Positions 17,718-26,606 of a stretch of 64,000 bases of DNA are shown piece by piece. Position 1 is the stretch's first letter, and every line of letters begins with the position of its first letter. The stretch is taken from NCBI GenBank assembly GCA_964573255.1, contig CAZNJB010000020.1:1-64000 (forward strand), read 5' to 3'. Origin of the DNA: CAYNUJ01 sp964573255. GTDB taxonomy: Bacteria; Bacteroidota; Ignavibacteria; Ignavibacteriales; Melioribacteraceae. The notes beneath the pieces were generated by a model. The model was not told the origin of the DNA and made no database searches. It saw only the letters and a list, made by a program, of their open reading frames with translations. The translations under genes and the position numbers were made by a program.

Positions 17718-18077
17718 ATGTTTTATCCGACAAAGATTAAATTAAAAGATAAAGAAACTTTAACGATAGAATGGAATGACGGTAAAATATTTAATTACCC
17801 TTTGACATTTTTACGTGATGAATCCCCCGATGCAGGGAACAAAGGAGAAACTATTCTTTGGAAAAAATATGAACCTTTGCCGAAAGGACCTGATAAACCG
17901 GGGAAATATGAGTTGGCCAACATTGAACAAGTAGGTAATTATGCGCTTACTTTTCATTGGAAAGACGGTTATGCTTATGGGATTTACCCGTATCAATTAC
18001 TGCGAACGTGGGGTGAGTATTTTGACGTAAAAGATAATTTGCATCAAGATTTTGAGCACGATCACGATTCAGAATAA
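17718..18077 (+). CDS. DUF971 (GBBH-like N-terminal) domain protein
   Basis: From ATG 17718 the product has 119 residues; a GTG at 17709 overlapping the previous stop is the alternative. The sequence PTKIKLKDKETLTIEWNDGK, then YPLTFLRDESPDAG and GNYALTFHWKDGYAYGIYPYQLLR, is typical of DUF971. That domain also occurs fused to Mrp/ApbC Fe-S carrier proteins and gamma-butyrobetaine hydroxylase. Its role is uncertain; an Fe-S or metal-related function is suggested by those fusions. The 3' end overlaps the convergent racemase gene by 9 bases. Confidence 0.8.
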   Translation: MFYPTKIKLKDKETLTIEWNDGKIFNYPLTFLRDESPDAGNKGETILWKKYEPLPKGPDKPGKYELANIEQVGNYALTFHWKDGYAYGIYPYQLLRTWGEYFDVKDNLHQDFEHDHDSE

Positions 18078-18953
18078 ATTGGGATCGAGCCGATAATTAA
18101 ATACGGCAGATAATGCTTCTTCAGAAAAGTCACTCAATTCATTTAGCATTCCCATTTTTTCATTTTCGAATAAGGGAACTCTCGATACTACAGAGTGATT
18201 CACTTTTCCGCCAGGTACAAGATCAAATCCGGATGCAAATGTAATCGCTTGAATATAAGAAGGGTCAAAAATTTCCACATTCTCAATTCCGGCAAATTCA
18301 GCGGTATTCATTATTTCATACTCCAAAATTGAATAATGAGTGCAAGCTAAAAATATTGCAGTATCGTCATTTTTATAGATGATTTTATCTGCTGCTTCGA
18401 ACAAGAAATCTTCAAGCATAGACAACGTTTCATCGCCTTGCGGGTCATCCTGAATGGCAGTTTCCAGTTTGGGGCAGGGTTGAGAAATAATCCTTTTTTC
18501 ATCTAGTCCGAATTCTTTAAGTTTTTGTTGATATATGCCGGAGTTAATAGTGGTAGGGGTTCCCATAATAATAAAATTAAAATCTTTTTTCTGTGTTACA
18601 ATATTTGTTAATAAGTCGAGAGCCGGATCTACAATGCCAAATATTTTATTGTGGTATTTTTTGTAACTTTTTGTTTTATCTACTAAGACCGATAATGTGT
18701 TGCATGCAATAACTATATGATCAGGCTGATAATTGACTTCCATCGATTTTAGAACCCAATCGAGCATAGATATCTTTTCTTCTTCGGTTTCCATATCGTT
18801 GTAGCCGTAATCCTTTTCGTACAGGGCGTTGAAAAAGATTAAGTCAATTTCTTTCGCAATCGGAAAACTTTTGAACAGCTTGCTAAGATGGAAATAAACT
18901 ATTAACCCGCCTAGTCCGGAATCGGTTACTATTATTTTAAGCTTATCAGACAT
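18069..18953 (-). CDS. murI: Glutamate racemase
   Basis: Asp/Glu racemase family, 294 residues. VTDSGLGGL (9-17) carries the Asp/Ser acid-base pair. The two catalytic cysteines are Cys84 (ACNTLSVL) and Cys204 (ACTHYSILE). The enzyme supplies D-glutamate for peptidoglycan. It is somewhat diverged from standard MurI in the N-terminal region (an insert of about 15 residues after FFNALYEK). An aspartate racemase is therefore possible but less likely. Confidence 0.82.
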   Translation of the reverse strand: MSDKLKIIVTDSGLGGLIVYFHLSKLFKSFPIAKEIDLIFFNALYEKDYGYNDMETEEEKISMLDWVLKSMEVNYQPDHIVIACNTLSVLVDKTKSYKKYHNKIFGIVDPALDLLTNIVTQKKDFNFIIMGTPTTINSGIYQQKLKEFGLDEKRIISQPCPKLETAIQDDPQGDETLSMLEDFLFEAADKIIYKNDDTAIFLACTHYSILEYEIMNTAEFAGIENVEIFDPSYIQAITFASGFDLVPGGKVNHSVVSRVPLFENEKMGMLNELSDFSEEALSAVFNYRLDPNLF

Positions 18954-19022
18954 TTTGATTCATATATTTTTTAATTCAAATTAAATATAAATATTTGAAC
19001 ATCTAAAATCTTAGGTAAATGA

Positions 19023-20417
19023 ATGAAAGCGGAATTAAAATTAATTTATGCGAACTACGATAGCTTTTGCGAAAAAAGAATATTAAATAGAAGGATAACG
19101 CATTCCGAATTGATAAATATTTTGGATAACATTCCAGGCGATATTATTAAACAAAAGGTAATTGGTTATTCCGTTGAGGATAGGGAAATTAGGTCACTCG
19201 AATTCGGAGAGGGCGAGGTCAATGTTCTTATGTGGTCGCAGATGCACGGCGATGAACCCACTGCTACTTCGGCACTTTTGGATTTGGTAAATTTTATTTC
19301 TTTCCAAAATCCGTTCGAAGAAATAAAAAAAGATATATTGAGCAATCTGAGAGTAACAATAGTTCCGATGCTCAATCCCGACGGATGCGAAAGGATGAGA
19401 AGGGTAAACGCTTTAGGTATAGATATTAATAGGGATGCTAAACAATTAGTCTCTCCCGAATCTCAAATATTGCATAATTTACTAATTAACATAAAACCGG
19501 ATTTCGCTTTTAATTTACACGATCAAGATATTCGTTGGTCGGTAGGCAATACAAATTATCCCGCTTCAATATCATTATTGGCGCCGCCGCCCGATTATAA
19601 TAATACAATTGATGAATCGCGCAAACGAGCCATAAATTTAATCTCACAATTATTTAATCAACTCTCGGGTATTATTCCAAATAGAATAGCAAGATATTCG
19701 AATGAGCATGAACCCCGTTCTTTCGGTGACTTTGCGGCTTCTGTCGGTTCTTCAACTATTCTTGTGGAATCGGGCAGGGAAGCTGGTGATGAAGACAAGC
19801 AAAATTTAAGAAGGCTTAACGCTGCTCTCTTTATTTACTCCTTGCATTCTATTGCGAATAAAGAGTATGAGTTATTCGAAGATGAGATTTATAACTCAAT
19901 TCCTTTTAACGGTAAATTGTATCACGATTTAATTCTAAGGAATGTATCAATTTCTATTAATGAAAGGGAAAGTTTTGTTGATATAGGAATAGACAGGAAT
20001 TATGAATACGATGAGAAATTTGGAAGTGAATTTACAAAAGGAGTTATTAAGGCTATCGGGGATCTTTCAAATACGTTCGGATTGGAAGAGTTCGATGCAA
20101 AAGGAATGAAATTAAAGAATCCGGAAATATTTTTAACTAAGGAACCCCGTAAGGAATTTAATTTAAATGAATTGTGGGATTTTATTGAGAAGTGGCAGCT
20201 ATATATTTTAACAGATAAAAAAGAAAAAGAATTTACAGACTTGCCTATTAATTTTAGCTTAAGTGATTCGCTTCCTTTTAACCTGCTTCCGGATGAAGAT
20301 GCTACTTTTATTATTTCAGGGGAAGATTTACAAACAGTTGCCGTAATCAATGGTTATTTGGTAAAGAGCAGAGATGATTTGCACAAAGTGAGGAATGGGA
20401 TAATAAAAAGCCCCTGA
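19023..20417 (+). CDS. M14-family zinc carboxypeptidase-like protein
   Basis: The product has 464 residues without a signal peptide. The zinc site reads His75/Glu78 (QMHGDEPT) and His166 (NLHDQ). A substrate-binding Arg137 lies in DINRDA, and the catalytic Glu is probably Glu249 (LVESGRE). The C-terminal approx. 180 residues carry no recognisable domain. It may be an intracellular peptidase for cell-wall peptides (its neighbour murI would fit) or a deacylase-like M14 member. Its stop codon lies in the stem of a terminator for the opposite gene. Confidence 0.8.
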   Translation: MKAELKLIYANYDSFCEKRILNRRITHSELINILDNIPGDIIKQKVIGYSVEDREIRSLEFGEGEVNVLMWSQMHGDEPTATSALLDLVNFISFQNPFEEIKKDILSNLRVTIVPMLNPDGCERMRRVNALGIDINRDAKQLVSPESQILHNLLINIKPDFAFNLHDQDIRWSVGNTNYPASISLLAPPPDYNNTIDESRKRAINLISQLFNQLSGIIPNRIARYSNEHEPRSFGDFAASVGSSTILVESGREAGDEDKQNLRRLNAALFIYSLHSIANKEYELFEDEIYNSIPFNGKLYHDLILRNVSISINERESFVDIGIDRNYEYDEKFGSEFTKGVIKAIGDLSNTFGLEEFDAKGMKLKNPEIFLTKEPRKEFNLNELWDFIEKWQLYILTDKKEKEFTDLPINFSLSDSLPFNLLPDEDATFIISGEDLQTVAVINGYLVKSRDDLHKVRNGIIKSP

Positions 20418-20427
20418 AACAGGGGCT
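20409..20427 (-). terminator. Intrinsic terminator for the TlpA-like operon
   Basis: AGCCCCTG-AAA-CAGGGGCT forms a perfect 8-bp stem. On the minus strand it is followed by CTTTTTATTA. The hairpin covers the stop codon (20415-20417) of the opposing gene. Confidence 0.85.
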
Positions 20428-20467
20428 AAATAGGAGAAGCAATTAATTATTTAATTTTATTGCAAAT

Positions 20468-21076
20468 TTATTTTTTATTTAATATTCCTTTTATTGCTTG
20501 AATATAATTAGCCTTGGGAACTAAGCCAACATATTGAGCTGCAATTTTTCCTTCTCTATCAATCACAAATGAAGTTGGTATTGAACGAATTCCGCCGAAT
20601 TTTTCCGCTACTTCAAAAGTGCCGTGAACAACTGGATAATTAATTCCGTACTCTTTCATAAATGGAACAATTCTTCCTTCTGTTCCGCGGGTAATTTTAT
20701 CAACGGAGATTCCTATTATTTCCAAATCGTCTTTATATTCGTTCTTCAACGAAACCAAATCCGGAATTCCTCTGCGGCAAGGAGGGCACCAGGTAGCCCA
20801 AAAATCTACAATTACAATTTTTCCCTTGTAATCTGAGAGTTTTAGTTTCTTCCCGTCGGTTGTGGGCAGCTCAAAATCGGGTGCAATTCTTTCACTGGTA
20901 ATTGAATTAGGATTGTATCCCGGTGGAAGTGGCCCTTCTTCCGGTTCTCCGTTAGTATTGTTCATTATGAACAGCATGAAAATAATTGTTAAAAATACAC
21001 CTGTGTAGATGTAGCTGCGTTGTTTTTTTGTAAATCCGAATTTAACAGTATTGTCTTCTATGGGCTTTTTGCTCAT
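20468..21076 (-). CDS. Membrane-anchored TlpA/ResA-like thioredoxin
   Basis: I choose ATG 21076 (202 residues) with GGAG 6 bases upstream; the frame extends to 21103. One N-terminal membrane helix (about 20-39) is followed by a redoxin domain with the WCPPC-type active site (FWATWCPPC, Cys97/Cys100) and the cis-Pro region SIPTSFV. It probably reduces periplasmic disulfides, for example in apocytochromes c, which fits the many c-type cytochromes in this window. It is third in a three-gene unit with two small proteins. Confidence 0.88.
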   Translation of the reverse strand: MSKKPIEDNTVKFGFTKKQRSYIYTGVFLTIIFMLFIMNNTNGEPEEGPLPPGYNPNSITSERIAPDFELPTTDGKKLKLSDYKGKIVIVDFWATWCPPCRRGIPDLVSLKNEYKDDLEIIGISVDKITRGTEGRIVPFMKEYGINYPVVHGTFEVAEKFGGIRSIPTSFVIDREGKIAAQYVGLVPKANYIQAIKGILNKK

Positions 21077-21105
21077 TCTTTTCTCCAATAATTTTAGTCG
21101 CAAAT

Positions 21106-21324
21106 TTAGTTTTTATTTAGCATACGGTTCAAGTCTTTTACAAAATTCTCGATTTGTTCGTCGCTAAATCCCTTTTCTTTAGATGCAGCTTCTAATGAAC
21201 CCCAAATAGGTTCGCCGCAGCGCAAACATCTAATTCCTTTTTCCATCAAGTATACAACCGAATCGGGTAAGATGTTCACTAATTCCTCAATTTCAATTTC
21301 TTTAGTTATTTGTTTCGTTTCCAT
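21106..21324 (-). CDS. DUF1858 domain protein
   Basis: The product has 72 residues. The pattern ELVNILPDSVVYLMEKGIRC followed by LRCGEPIWGSLEAASKEKG matches DUF1858, with its CxxC pair (RCLRCG). Such proteins usually occur alone or with ScdA/hybrid-cluster proteins, and a redox or metal role is likely. It overlaps the upstream small gene by 23 bases and ends 29 bases before the chosen thioredoxin start. Confidence 0.8.
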   Translation of the reverse strand: METKQITKEIEIEELVNILPDSVVYLMEKGIRCLRCGEPIWGSLEAASKEKGFSDEQIENFVKDLNRMLNKN

Positions 21325-21511
21325 TTTTAGTTATCCTTTTATTTGGTATTCCTAATATAAATCCCACTAAAGAACCGTAAATAGTTGAGATATAAGGATT
21401 TCCGGTAATTAAACAACCGCCGTTACAGCCAACAAAATAATAATAAGAATATCCAGCTACACCTCCGATAAGAGCAAAAAATAGAAATCGATATTTTCTA
21501 AAATATTTCAT
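21302..21511 (-). CDS. Small membrane protein (DUF6132-like)
   Basis: The product has 69 residues. Two hydrophobic segments (about 9-27 and 41-55) surround a Cys-containing loop, VGCNGGCLITGNPY. The CNGGCxITxNPY pattern recurs in small proteins next to rhodanese or thioredoxin genes in Bacteroidota, and I equate it with DUF6132 from memory. It is the first gene of the DUF1858-thioredoxin unit, which points to a thiol/redox role in the membrane. Confidence 0.7.
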   Translation of the reverse strand: MKYFRKYRFLFFALIGGVAGYSYYYFVGCNGGCLITGNPYISTIYGSLVGFILGIPNKRITKNGNETNN

Positions 21512-21696
21512 TTTTATTCCTAATTTAAAAATGTATGATTTGTATTATTAAATATGTAATTCTTCCGACATATTAGATGAAATTCCGAAATAATAGATTC
21601 AGTTATTTTCTTTTCAAAATAATGTAACAAATTGCAATTTAAATTTAATTATCAATTAAAACCAATTTCTTTCTTTAATCTTAATGGTTCAAACAG

Positions 21697-21704
21697 TATA
21701 TTTG
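21697..21704 (+). promoter_or_regulatory. Possible -7 element (TATATTTG) before the aminotransferase gene
   Basis: TATATTTG matches TAnnTTTG and lies 31 bases before the start codon. No clear -33 TTG is seen at the right distance. Confidence 0.35.
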
Positions 21705-21735
21705 CACCAATTTTCAAAATCAAAAAGGAATAGAA

Positions 21736-22929
21736 ATGCCGGTATCAGAAAGGATTCAAAAAGTAGCAGCAAGTCAAACAATGAAGATTTCTGCAAAAGC
21801 AATTGAGTTGAGAGCGGAAGGGAAAGACGTAATTAACTTAAGTGTGGGTGAACCTGATTTTCCGACGCCAGAAAACGTTAAAAATGCAGCAATTCGCGCA
21901 ATCAATGACAATAAAACATTATATACAATTAATGCCGGCATTGTAGAGCTGAGAAAAGCAATTTCCGATAAATTGAAAAATGATAACGGATTGGATTATT
22001 CTATTGACGAAATTATCGTTTCCAACGGAGCAAAACATAGCTTGTTTAACGTTATTCAAGTAATAGTTAATGAAGGGGACGAAGTGATTGTTCCTGCACC
22101 GTATTGGGTTTCATATCCTAATATGGTTAGTTTAGCCGGAGGAAAATCGGTGGTTATTGATTCGGATGAAAGTACCGGATTCAGAATAACAGCCGAACAA
22201 TTAAAAAATGCTATTTCATCTAAAACAAAAGCTTTGATATTATGCAATCCCTCAAATCCTACGGGTGCTGCATATCCTAAAGAAGAACTTGAAGCACTGT
22301 TGGAAGTAATTCGTGCACACGATTTTTATATTGTAGTCGATGAAATCTATGAAAAACTCGTTTACGATAATTTCGCTTTTACCAGTTTTCCATCTTTAGC
22401 TCCGGATTTACGCGAAAGGATTATTCTCGTTAACGGTGTTTCAAAAGCCTATGCAATGACGGGCTGGCGAATTGGTTATACTGCTGCACCAAAGGAAATT
22501 ATTGCCGGAATTAATAAAATACAGAGTCACAGCACATCCAACGCTTCGAGTATTTCTCAATATGCCGCATTAGAGGCTTTGGTTGGTCCTCAAGACGCTG
22601 TGGAAAATATGCGAATTCATTTCGAAAAAAGACGCGATTATTTCTACTCTGCGATTGATGAAATTCCCGGTTTCAATTGTCCGAAACCGGAAGGAGCATT
22701 TTATCTTTTCCCCAATGTCTCCGGATTGTTCGGTAAATCGTATAATGACAGAGTAATTAACAATTCATTTGATTTGGCGATGTTTCTTATCGATGAAGCT
22801 TTGGTTGCAACTGTACCCGGAAGCGCTTTTGGCGCAGAAGGATATTTAAGATTGTCCTATGCTACTTCGATGGAAAATCTTGAAGAGGCTGTTAAGAGAA
22901 TTAAGGAAGTTACGGCTAAATTAAGTTAA
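21736..22929 (+). CDS. Aspartate aminotransferase (class I, subgroup Ib type)
   Basis: PLP-dependent aminotransferase of 397 residues. Visible features are SVGEPDFPTPENV (36-48), NPSNPTGA (171-178), Asp202/Tyr205 (VVDEIYE), the PLP-binding Lys237 in NGVSKAYAMTGWRIGY, and a C-terminal Arg motif (YLRLSYATS). It most resembles the AspC/AspB group active on aspartate or prephenate. The convergent aroE neighbour makes a prephenate role conceivable. Its end overlaps aroE by 9 bases. Confidence 0.9.
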   Translation: MPVSERIQKVAASQTMKISAKAIELRAEGKDVINLSVGEPDFPTPENVKNAAIRAINDNKTLYTINAGIVELRKAISDKLKNDNGLDYSIDEIIVSNGAKHSLFNVIQVIVNEGDEVIVPAPYWVSYPNMVSLAGGKSVVIDSDESTGFRITAEQLKNAISSKTKALILCNPSNPTGAAYPKEELEALLEVIRAHDFYIVVDEIYEKLVYDNFAFTSFPSLAPDLRERIILVNGVSKAYAMTGWRIGYTAAPKEIIAGINKIQSHSTSNASSISQYAALEALVGPQDAVENMRIHFEKRRDYFYSAIDEIPGFNCPKPEGAFYLFPNVSGLFGKSYNDRVINNSFDLAMFLIDEALVATVPGSAFGAEGYLRLSYATSMENLEEAVKRIKEVTAKLS

Positions 22930-23799
22930 CATATAGGATTCTAAGGTTTTATAAATCTTTTCAGTATCCATTTTTTCGCCGGTCCAAAGTTCGAAAGAAC
23001 GTGCGCCTTGTTCCACAAACATTCTTAATCCGTTTAAGGTTTTTGCTCCCTTCTCTTCGGCTAGTTGTAGGAATTTAGTCTTAAGTGGATTGTAGACAAC
23101 GTCAAATACCAATTGGTTATCGTTAAATGCATCTGACGTAGCAACAGGGCTATCGTCAATTTCTGGCGCCATTCCGATTGAGGTTGTATTCACGATTAAT
23201 TTACTCGAATTAAAAACTTCATTCAAATCCGGCGGAACCAATTCAAAAGTCTTTATATTGTTGAAAATCATTTTTTCGGAGATGTAATCCTTTAAGCTCT
23301 CGGCTTTTTCCACAGTACGATTAATTATATTGATTTGTTCCGGATTGAAATGCCGTATTAAAGTATAAAGAACGCTTCTAGCAGCTCCTCCGGAGCCAAT
23401 TACTGAAACTGTTGAGCCATTCAATTCATCTTTATACTCTTCGAGTGTTGCAAACACTCCGTTAACATCAGTATTATATCCCCGCAGCACTCCGTTTTCA
23501 TTCACAATAGTATTTACAGCACCTATAACGCTCGCTTCTTCCGAGATATCGTTCAGGTACTGCATAATTTTCTCTTTGTGAGGAATGGTAACATTTAATC
23601 CAACGATTTGTAATGCAACTACTCCTTTGAGAGCGTCTTTTAAATTAGACTCGGGTACGTCGAATGGCAGATATATAAAATCCATTCCGGCGAGTTCCAT
23701 GGATAAATTATGCATTAATGGGGAATAAGAATGCCTAATTGGATGACCGATTACACCGATCAATTTAGTATTATGGTTAAACTTGTTATATGAGATCAT
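22921..23799 (-). CDS. aroE: Shikimate dehydrogenase
   Basis: The product has 292 residues. The substrate domain shows HSYSPLMHN (23-31), VTIPHKEKIM with catalytic Lys75, Asn96 (AVNTI) and Asp111 (YNTDVNG). The NADP domain shows VIGSGGAAR (133-141) and INRT. It reduces 3-dehydroshikimate with NADPH in chorismate synthesis, the precursor supply for the menF-headed pathway. It overlaps the upstream TPR gene by 4 bases (ATGA). Confidence 0.93.
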   Translation of the reverse strand: MISYNKFNHNTKLIGVIGHPIRHSYSPLMHNLSMELAGMDFIYLPFDVPESNLKDALKGVVALQIVGLNVTIPHKEKIMQYLNDISEEASVIGAVNTIVNENGVLRGYNTDVNGVFATLEEYKDELNGSTVSVIGSGGAARSVLYTLIRHFNPEQINIINRTVEKAESLKDYISEKMIFNNIKTFELVPPDLNEVFNSSKLIVNTTSIGMAPEIDDSPVATSDAFNDNQLVFDVVYNPLKTKFLQLAEEKGAKTLNGLRMFVEQGARSFELWTGEKMDTEKIYKTLESYMLT

Positions 23800-25232
23800 T
23801 TTTTCTTGTTCAACGAATCCGATTTATTAATATTAGTTGTTACAGAAAAGGTTCCGAAGAAAGGAAGATCTTCGGAAATTTTTTCTTTATATCGAGGATC
23901 AATCGAAATAGCTTTAAGCAAAGATGAATAGGCCTCTTCTTTTTTGTTTAAAAGGAAATTTGCTTTAGCGATTCCGTAAAATGAATTAGCATGTTTTTTA
24001 TTGAATCGGAGACATTTTGCATAATATGCCTTCGCTTCTTCGAATCGCCCTAAATTAATTAATGTTTCGGCAAGTTGAAAATTCGCTTTAAAATTGTCGG
24101 GTTCCATATTGACAATAGTAGTATAGGATTCGACAGCTTCATCGTAACGTAAAAGAAAACTTTCAATTTCTGCCTTTTGCAGCCATGCATCTCTATGATC
24201 CGGTTTAAGTGCAATTGCCGCTTCAAGATCATCTAAAGCTAAATGATAATCTTTTAATTTATAATAACAAACACCTCTGGAATAATAAGCGTCTGCAAAA
24301 TCAATATCCAAACGAATAGCTCTGGAATAGTAATAAATGGCTTTATCTAATTCACCCAAATCGTCATGTACTTGTCCCAAATTAAAAACAATCGATTCAT
24401 CGTCGGGATCTAATTTAGCCGCTTTATTAAAATACCTCTGTGCTTTTTTCAGTCTGCCTAAATTTGCATAAGCAACTCCGGCATTAAACCAGCAGCTGCT
24501 AAAATCTTCATTGAGTGCGAGGGACATTTCGAAAAGATCTGCGGCTTTTTCATATTCTCCCATACGCAATAAAACAATGGCTTTGTTATACCACCCGGTC
24601 GAGCTGTATGGTTCTACATCTAAATAATGATCGTATGCGTTTAATGCATCTTCAAATCTATCGAGCGATTCATAGCAGAATCCCAATTCGTACCATGCTT
24701 CGGCATGTTGATTTTCAATTTCAACAACTTTAGTCAAATAATGGATTGCGGTTGAATAATCGTCCTTCCTTTCATAAAGAACGCCAAGACCGAAGAGCGC
24801 TTCGATATTTTCGGGATCTATTTGAATTGCGCTTGTCAGTGATTCTACCGCTTCATCGAAAAGTCCGACATTCTCTTCCGCAATCGATTTGTTTATCAGA
24901 ATCTCCACATCATTCGGATTGAGTGTAACCGCTTTAACGAAGCATGTGTATGCTTCTTCGTGCTCAAAAATATTATTTAGAAGCATTCCTTTATAAAGCC
25001 AATATTCCGAATTATAGGAGGCGATTTCGAGGAGCGAATCGATTAGAGTTATTCCCTCGTGCACAAAATCGTAATCAATACAAAGTTGCACAGTTTCTTC
25101 AATATATTCTATAAACGAGAAAGTTTGACCGGAGGAGATGTATTCCGTGCACGTATCCACCCGGCGTTTGATTTCTTCATCGTCTAAAAATGTGTTTTCG
25201 TTCTCTTCGGGGAATAATTCCGAGAAATCCAT
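23796..25232 (-). CDS. TPR-repeat protein
   Basis: The product has 478 residues made mainly of about eleven consecutive 34-residue TPR units from residue 55 to 455 (for example LGFCYESLDRFEDALNAYDH and YYSRGVCYYKLKDYHLALDD). It has an acidic N-terminus (SELFPEENENTFLDDEE) and no signal peptide, so it is a cytoplasmic scaffold. It is coupled to aroE, but the functional link is unclear; such pairing is also seen in related genomes as far as I recall. Confidence 0.85.
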   Translation of the reverse strand: MDFSELFPEENENTFLDDEEIKRRVDTCTEYISSGQTFSFIEYIEETVQLCIDYDFVHEGITLIDSLLEIASYNSEYWLYKGMLLNNIFEHEEAYTCFVKAVTLNPNDVEILINKSIAEENVGLFDEAVESLTSAIQIDPENIEALFGLGVLYERKDDYSTAIHYLTKVVEIENQHAEAWYELGFCYESLDRFEDALNAYDHYLDVEPYSSTGWYNKAIVLLRMGEYEKAADLFEMSLALNEDFSSCWFNAGVAYANLGRLKKAQRYFNKAAKLDPDDESIVFNLGQVHDDLGELDKAIYYYSRAIRLDIDFADAYYSRGVCYYKLKDYHLALDDLEAAIALKPDHRDAWLQKAEIESFLLRYDEAVESYTTIVNMEPDNFKANFQLAETLINLGRFEEAKAYYAKCLRFNKKHANSFYGIAKANFLLNKKEEAYSSLLKAISIDPRYKEKISEDLPFFGTFSVTTNINKSDSLNKKK

Positions 25233-25319
25233 AATACTCCATTAAGTTTAACTGAAAATCTATCACACTCGAATCATAAAATCAAGTTGATTTTAACAAA
25301 TGATTTTTTAGGGGGAAGA

Positions 25320-26504
25320 TTAATTTAAAAATTCTGCGCCCTCAGAGAATTTTATTTTGCTGATTTCTAATTCAGAGTCGTATTTCTGCCGGTAAATCGT
25401 TGAAATTTTATCGATAAATTCATCTGAATTTTCTTTTTTCACAATGTGATAGGCACTTCTCCTTGGTGAACAGCTAATCATTTTGCTGCCGATTACGCCG
25501 GGTAATTCTTTTGAATTATTTACTATGAAATTTAAGTGTTCTGTGCTTAGATCATAATCTTCATTTAAACTATTGTGTGAATCAAAAATTAATTTGCCGA
25601 ACTCTTTTAATTTTTTCTTTTCAATGTTTTTTATAGCTTCTTCAACTCTCTTTCTTTCTGTTACATTGTAATAACATCTTTTGTATACCAATCTGGGGAT
25701 CATATGTATATGTTGTTTGAGAAAATCTAATTTTACGTCTCTTAAATTTTTAATTCCCCAAATGTAAAGACGCAAACCTTTCACTCCAACTTGGCATTCT
25801 TCTATTCTTTCATTGCAAATTGCCGAGGGATTTTTTATATCTATTTGCGTATCGGTAAGAATTATCCGATAATTTTCTGTGGGGAACGGAATAAAATCAG
25901 GATGATCTTTTCTTAAATCGGTTAGCACCAATGATTTTGGTGGATTAAGAAAAGCTGTAAAATGATGACCCCTGTTGGAAATCAATTCAATTATTTGTTT
26001 TTCCGTTCCCTGAGTAATGTTTACCAAGTCGATTTCTGAATATTGGAATCCATAAGCTTCCTTGAAGGCTTTCAAGAAAGCGGAGCCTAAAGCCGCATAT
26101 CTTCCCAAACCCAGACAAACAGGTATATCAACATCCACCAATGCATCGAAGCCGAATTTTTTGCCTTCTCTTTCTTCCAAGTTATCTATCAATTCAATTA
26201 AATATTCAAACACCCAATCCTTTTTCAATGCGGCTAATTCATCTTTCGACACCGATAAATTGTATAATGTATCGTTAAACAATAAATTCTTTTGTGTGTC
26301 TTTTCTCCTGGAAAAAATAACACTTACATATTTTTGAACCGCTGAGGATAATAATATTCCATCGTTGTAATGTGTGTGATCTCCCAGAAACATAATGCTT
26401 GCAGGTGAGATTTTAATTATTGCTCCCTTCGATGGTTTGAATGTATTGAAAAAAGATTTTTCTAATTCACTAATTTGGGGAAGTAGCCTCTTTTTGTTTT
26501 TCAT
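25320..26504 (-). CDS. Galactokinase-like GHMP protein, probably without kinase activity
   Basis: The product has 394 residues with galactokinase-like layout. Motif 1 reads SPASIMFLGDHTHYNDG (33-49; GalK has GRVNLIGEHTDYN). Motif 2 is IPVCLGLGRYAALGSA (127-142), lacking the GLSSSAA serines. At the position of the catalytic Asp (GIMDQ in GalK) it has ISNRGHHFTAFL (175-186). Motif 3 resembles GSKMISCSPRRSAYHIV. The fold is retained but the catalytic Asp and phosphate-loop serines are not apparent. It could be a sugar-sensing or divergent kinase. No galactose genes are nearby. Confidence 0.7.
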   Translation of the reverse strand: MKNKKRLLPQISELEKSFFNTFKPSKGAIIKISPASIMFLGDHTHYNDGILLSSAVQKYVSVIFSRRKDTQKNLLFNDTLYNLSVSKDELAALKKDWVFEYLIELIDNLEEREGKKFGFDALVDVDIPVCLGLGRYAALGSAFLKAFKEAYGFQYSEIDLVNITQGTEKQIIELISNRGHHFTAFLNPPKSLVLTDLRKDHPDFIPFPTENYRIILTDTQIDIKNPSAICNERIEECQVGVKGLRLYIWGIKNLRDVKLDFLKQHIHMIPRLVYKRCYYNVTERKRVEEAIKNIEKKKLKEFGKLIFDSHNSLNEDYDLSTEHLNFIVNNSKELPGVIGSKMISCSPRRSAYHIVKKENSDEFIDKISTIYRQKYDSELEISKIKFSEGAEFLN

Positions 26505-26531
26505 TTTATCTTTCGGTTTAATTTATTAATA

Positions 26532-26539
26532 CAAAGTTA
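26532..26539 (-). promoter_or_regulatory. Possible -7 element (TAACTTTG) for the GHMP gene
   Basis: On the minus strand TAACTTTG fits TAnnTTTG, 27 bases before the ATG at 26504. No -33 partner is clear. Confidence 0.3.
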
Positions 26540-26606
26540 TAATCCGGCGCCGATAGATTCTATTATTTCTATTTTAAGAATCATTAAAATAAATTAATAT
26601 TTACTT

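Noticed and set aside
20000..20350. 116-codon minus-strand frame within the M14 gene
   Set aside because: Serine/Lys-rich shadow of the opposite strand, with no start site or family features.
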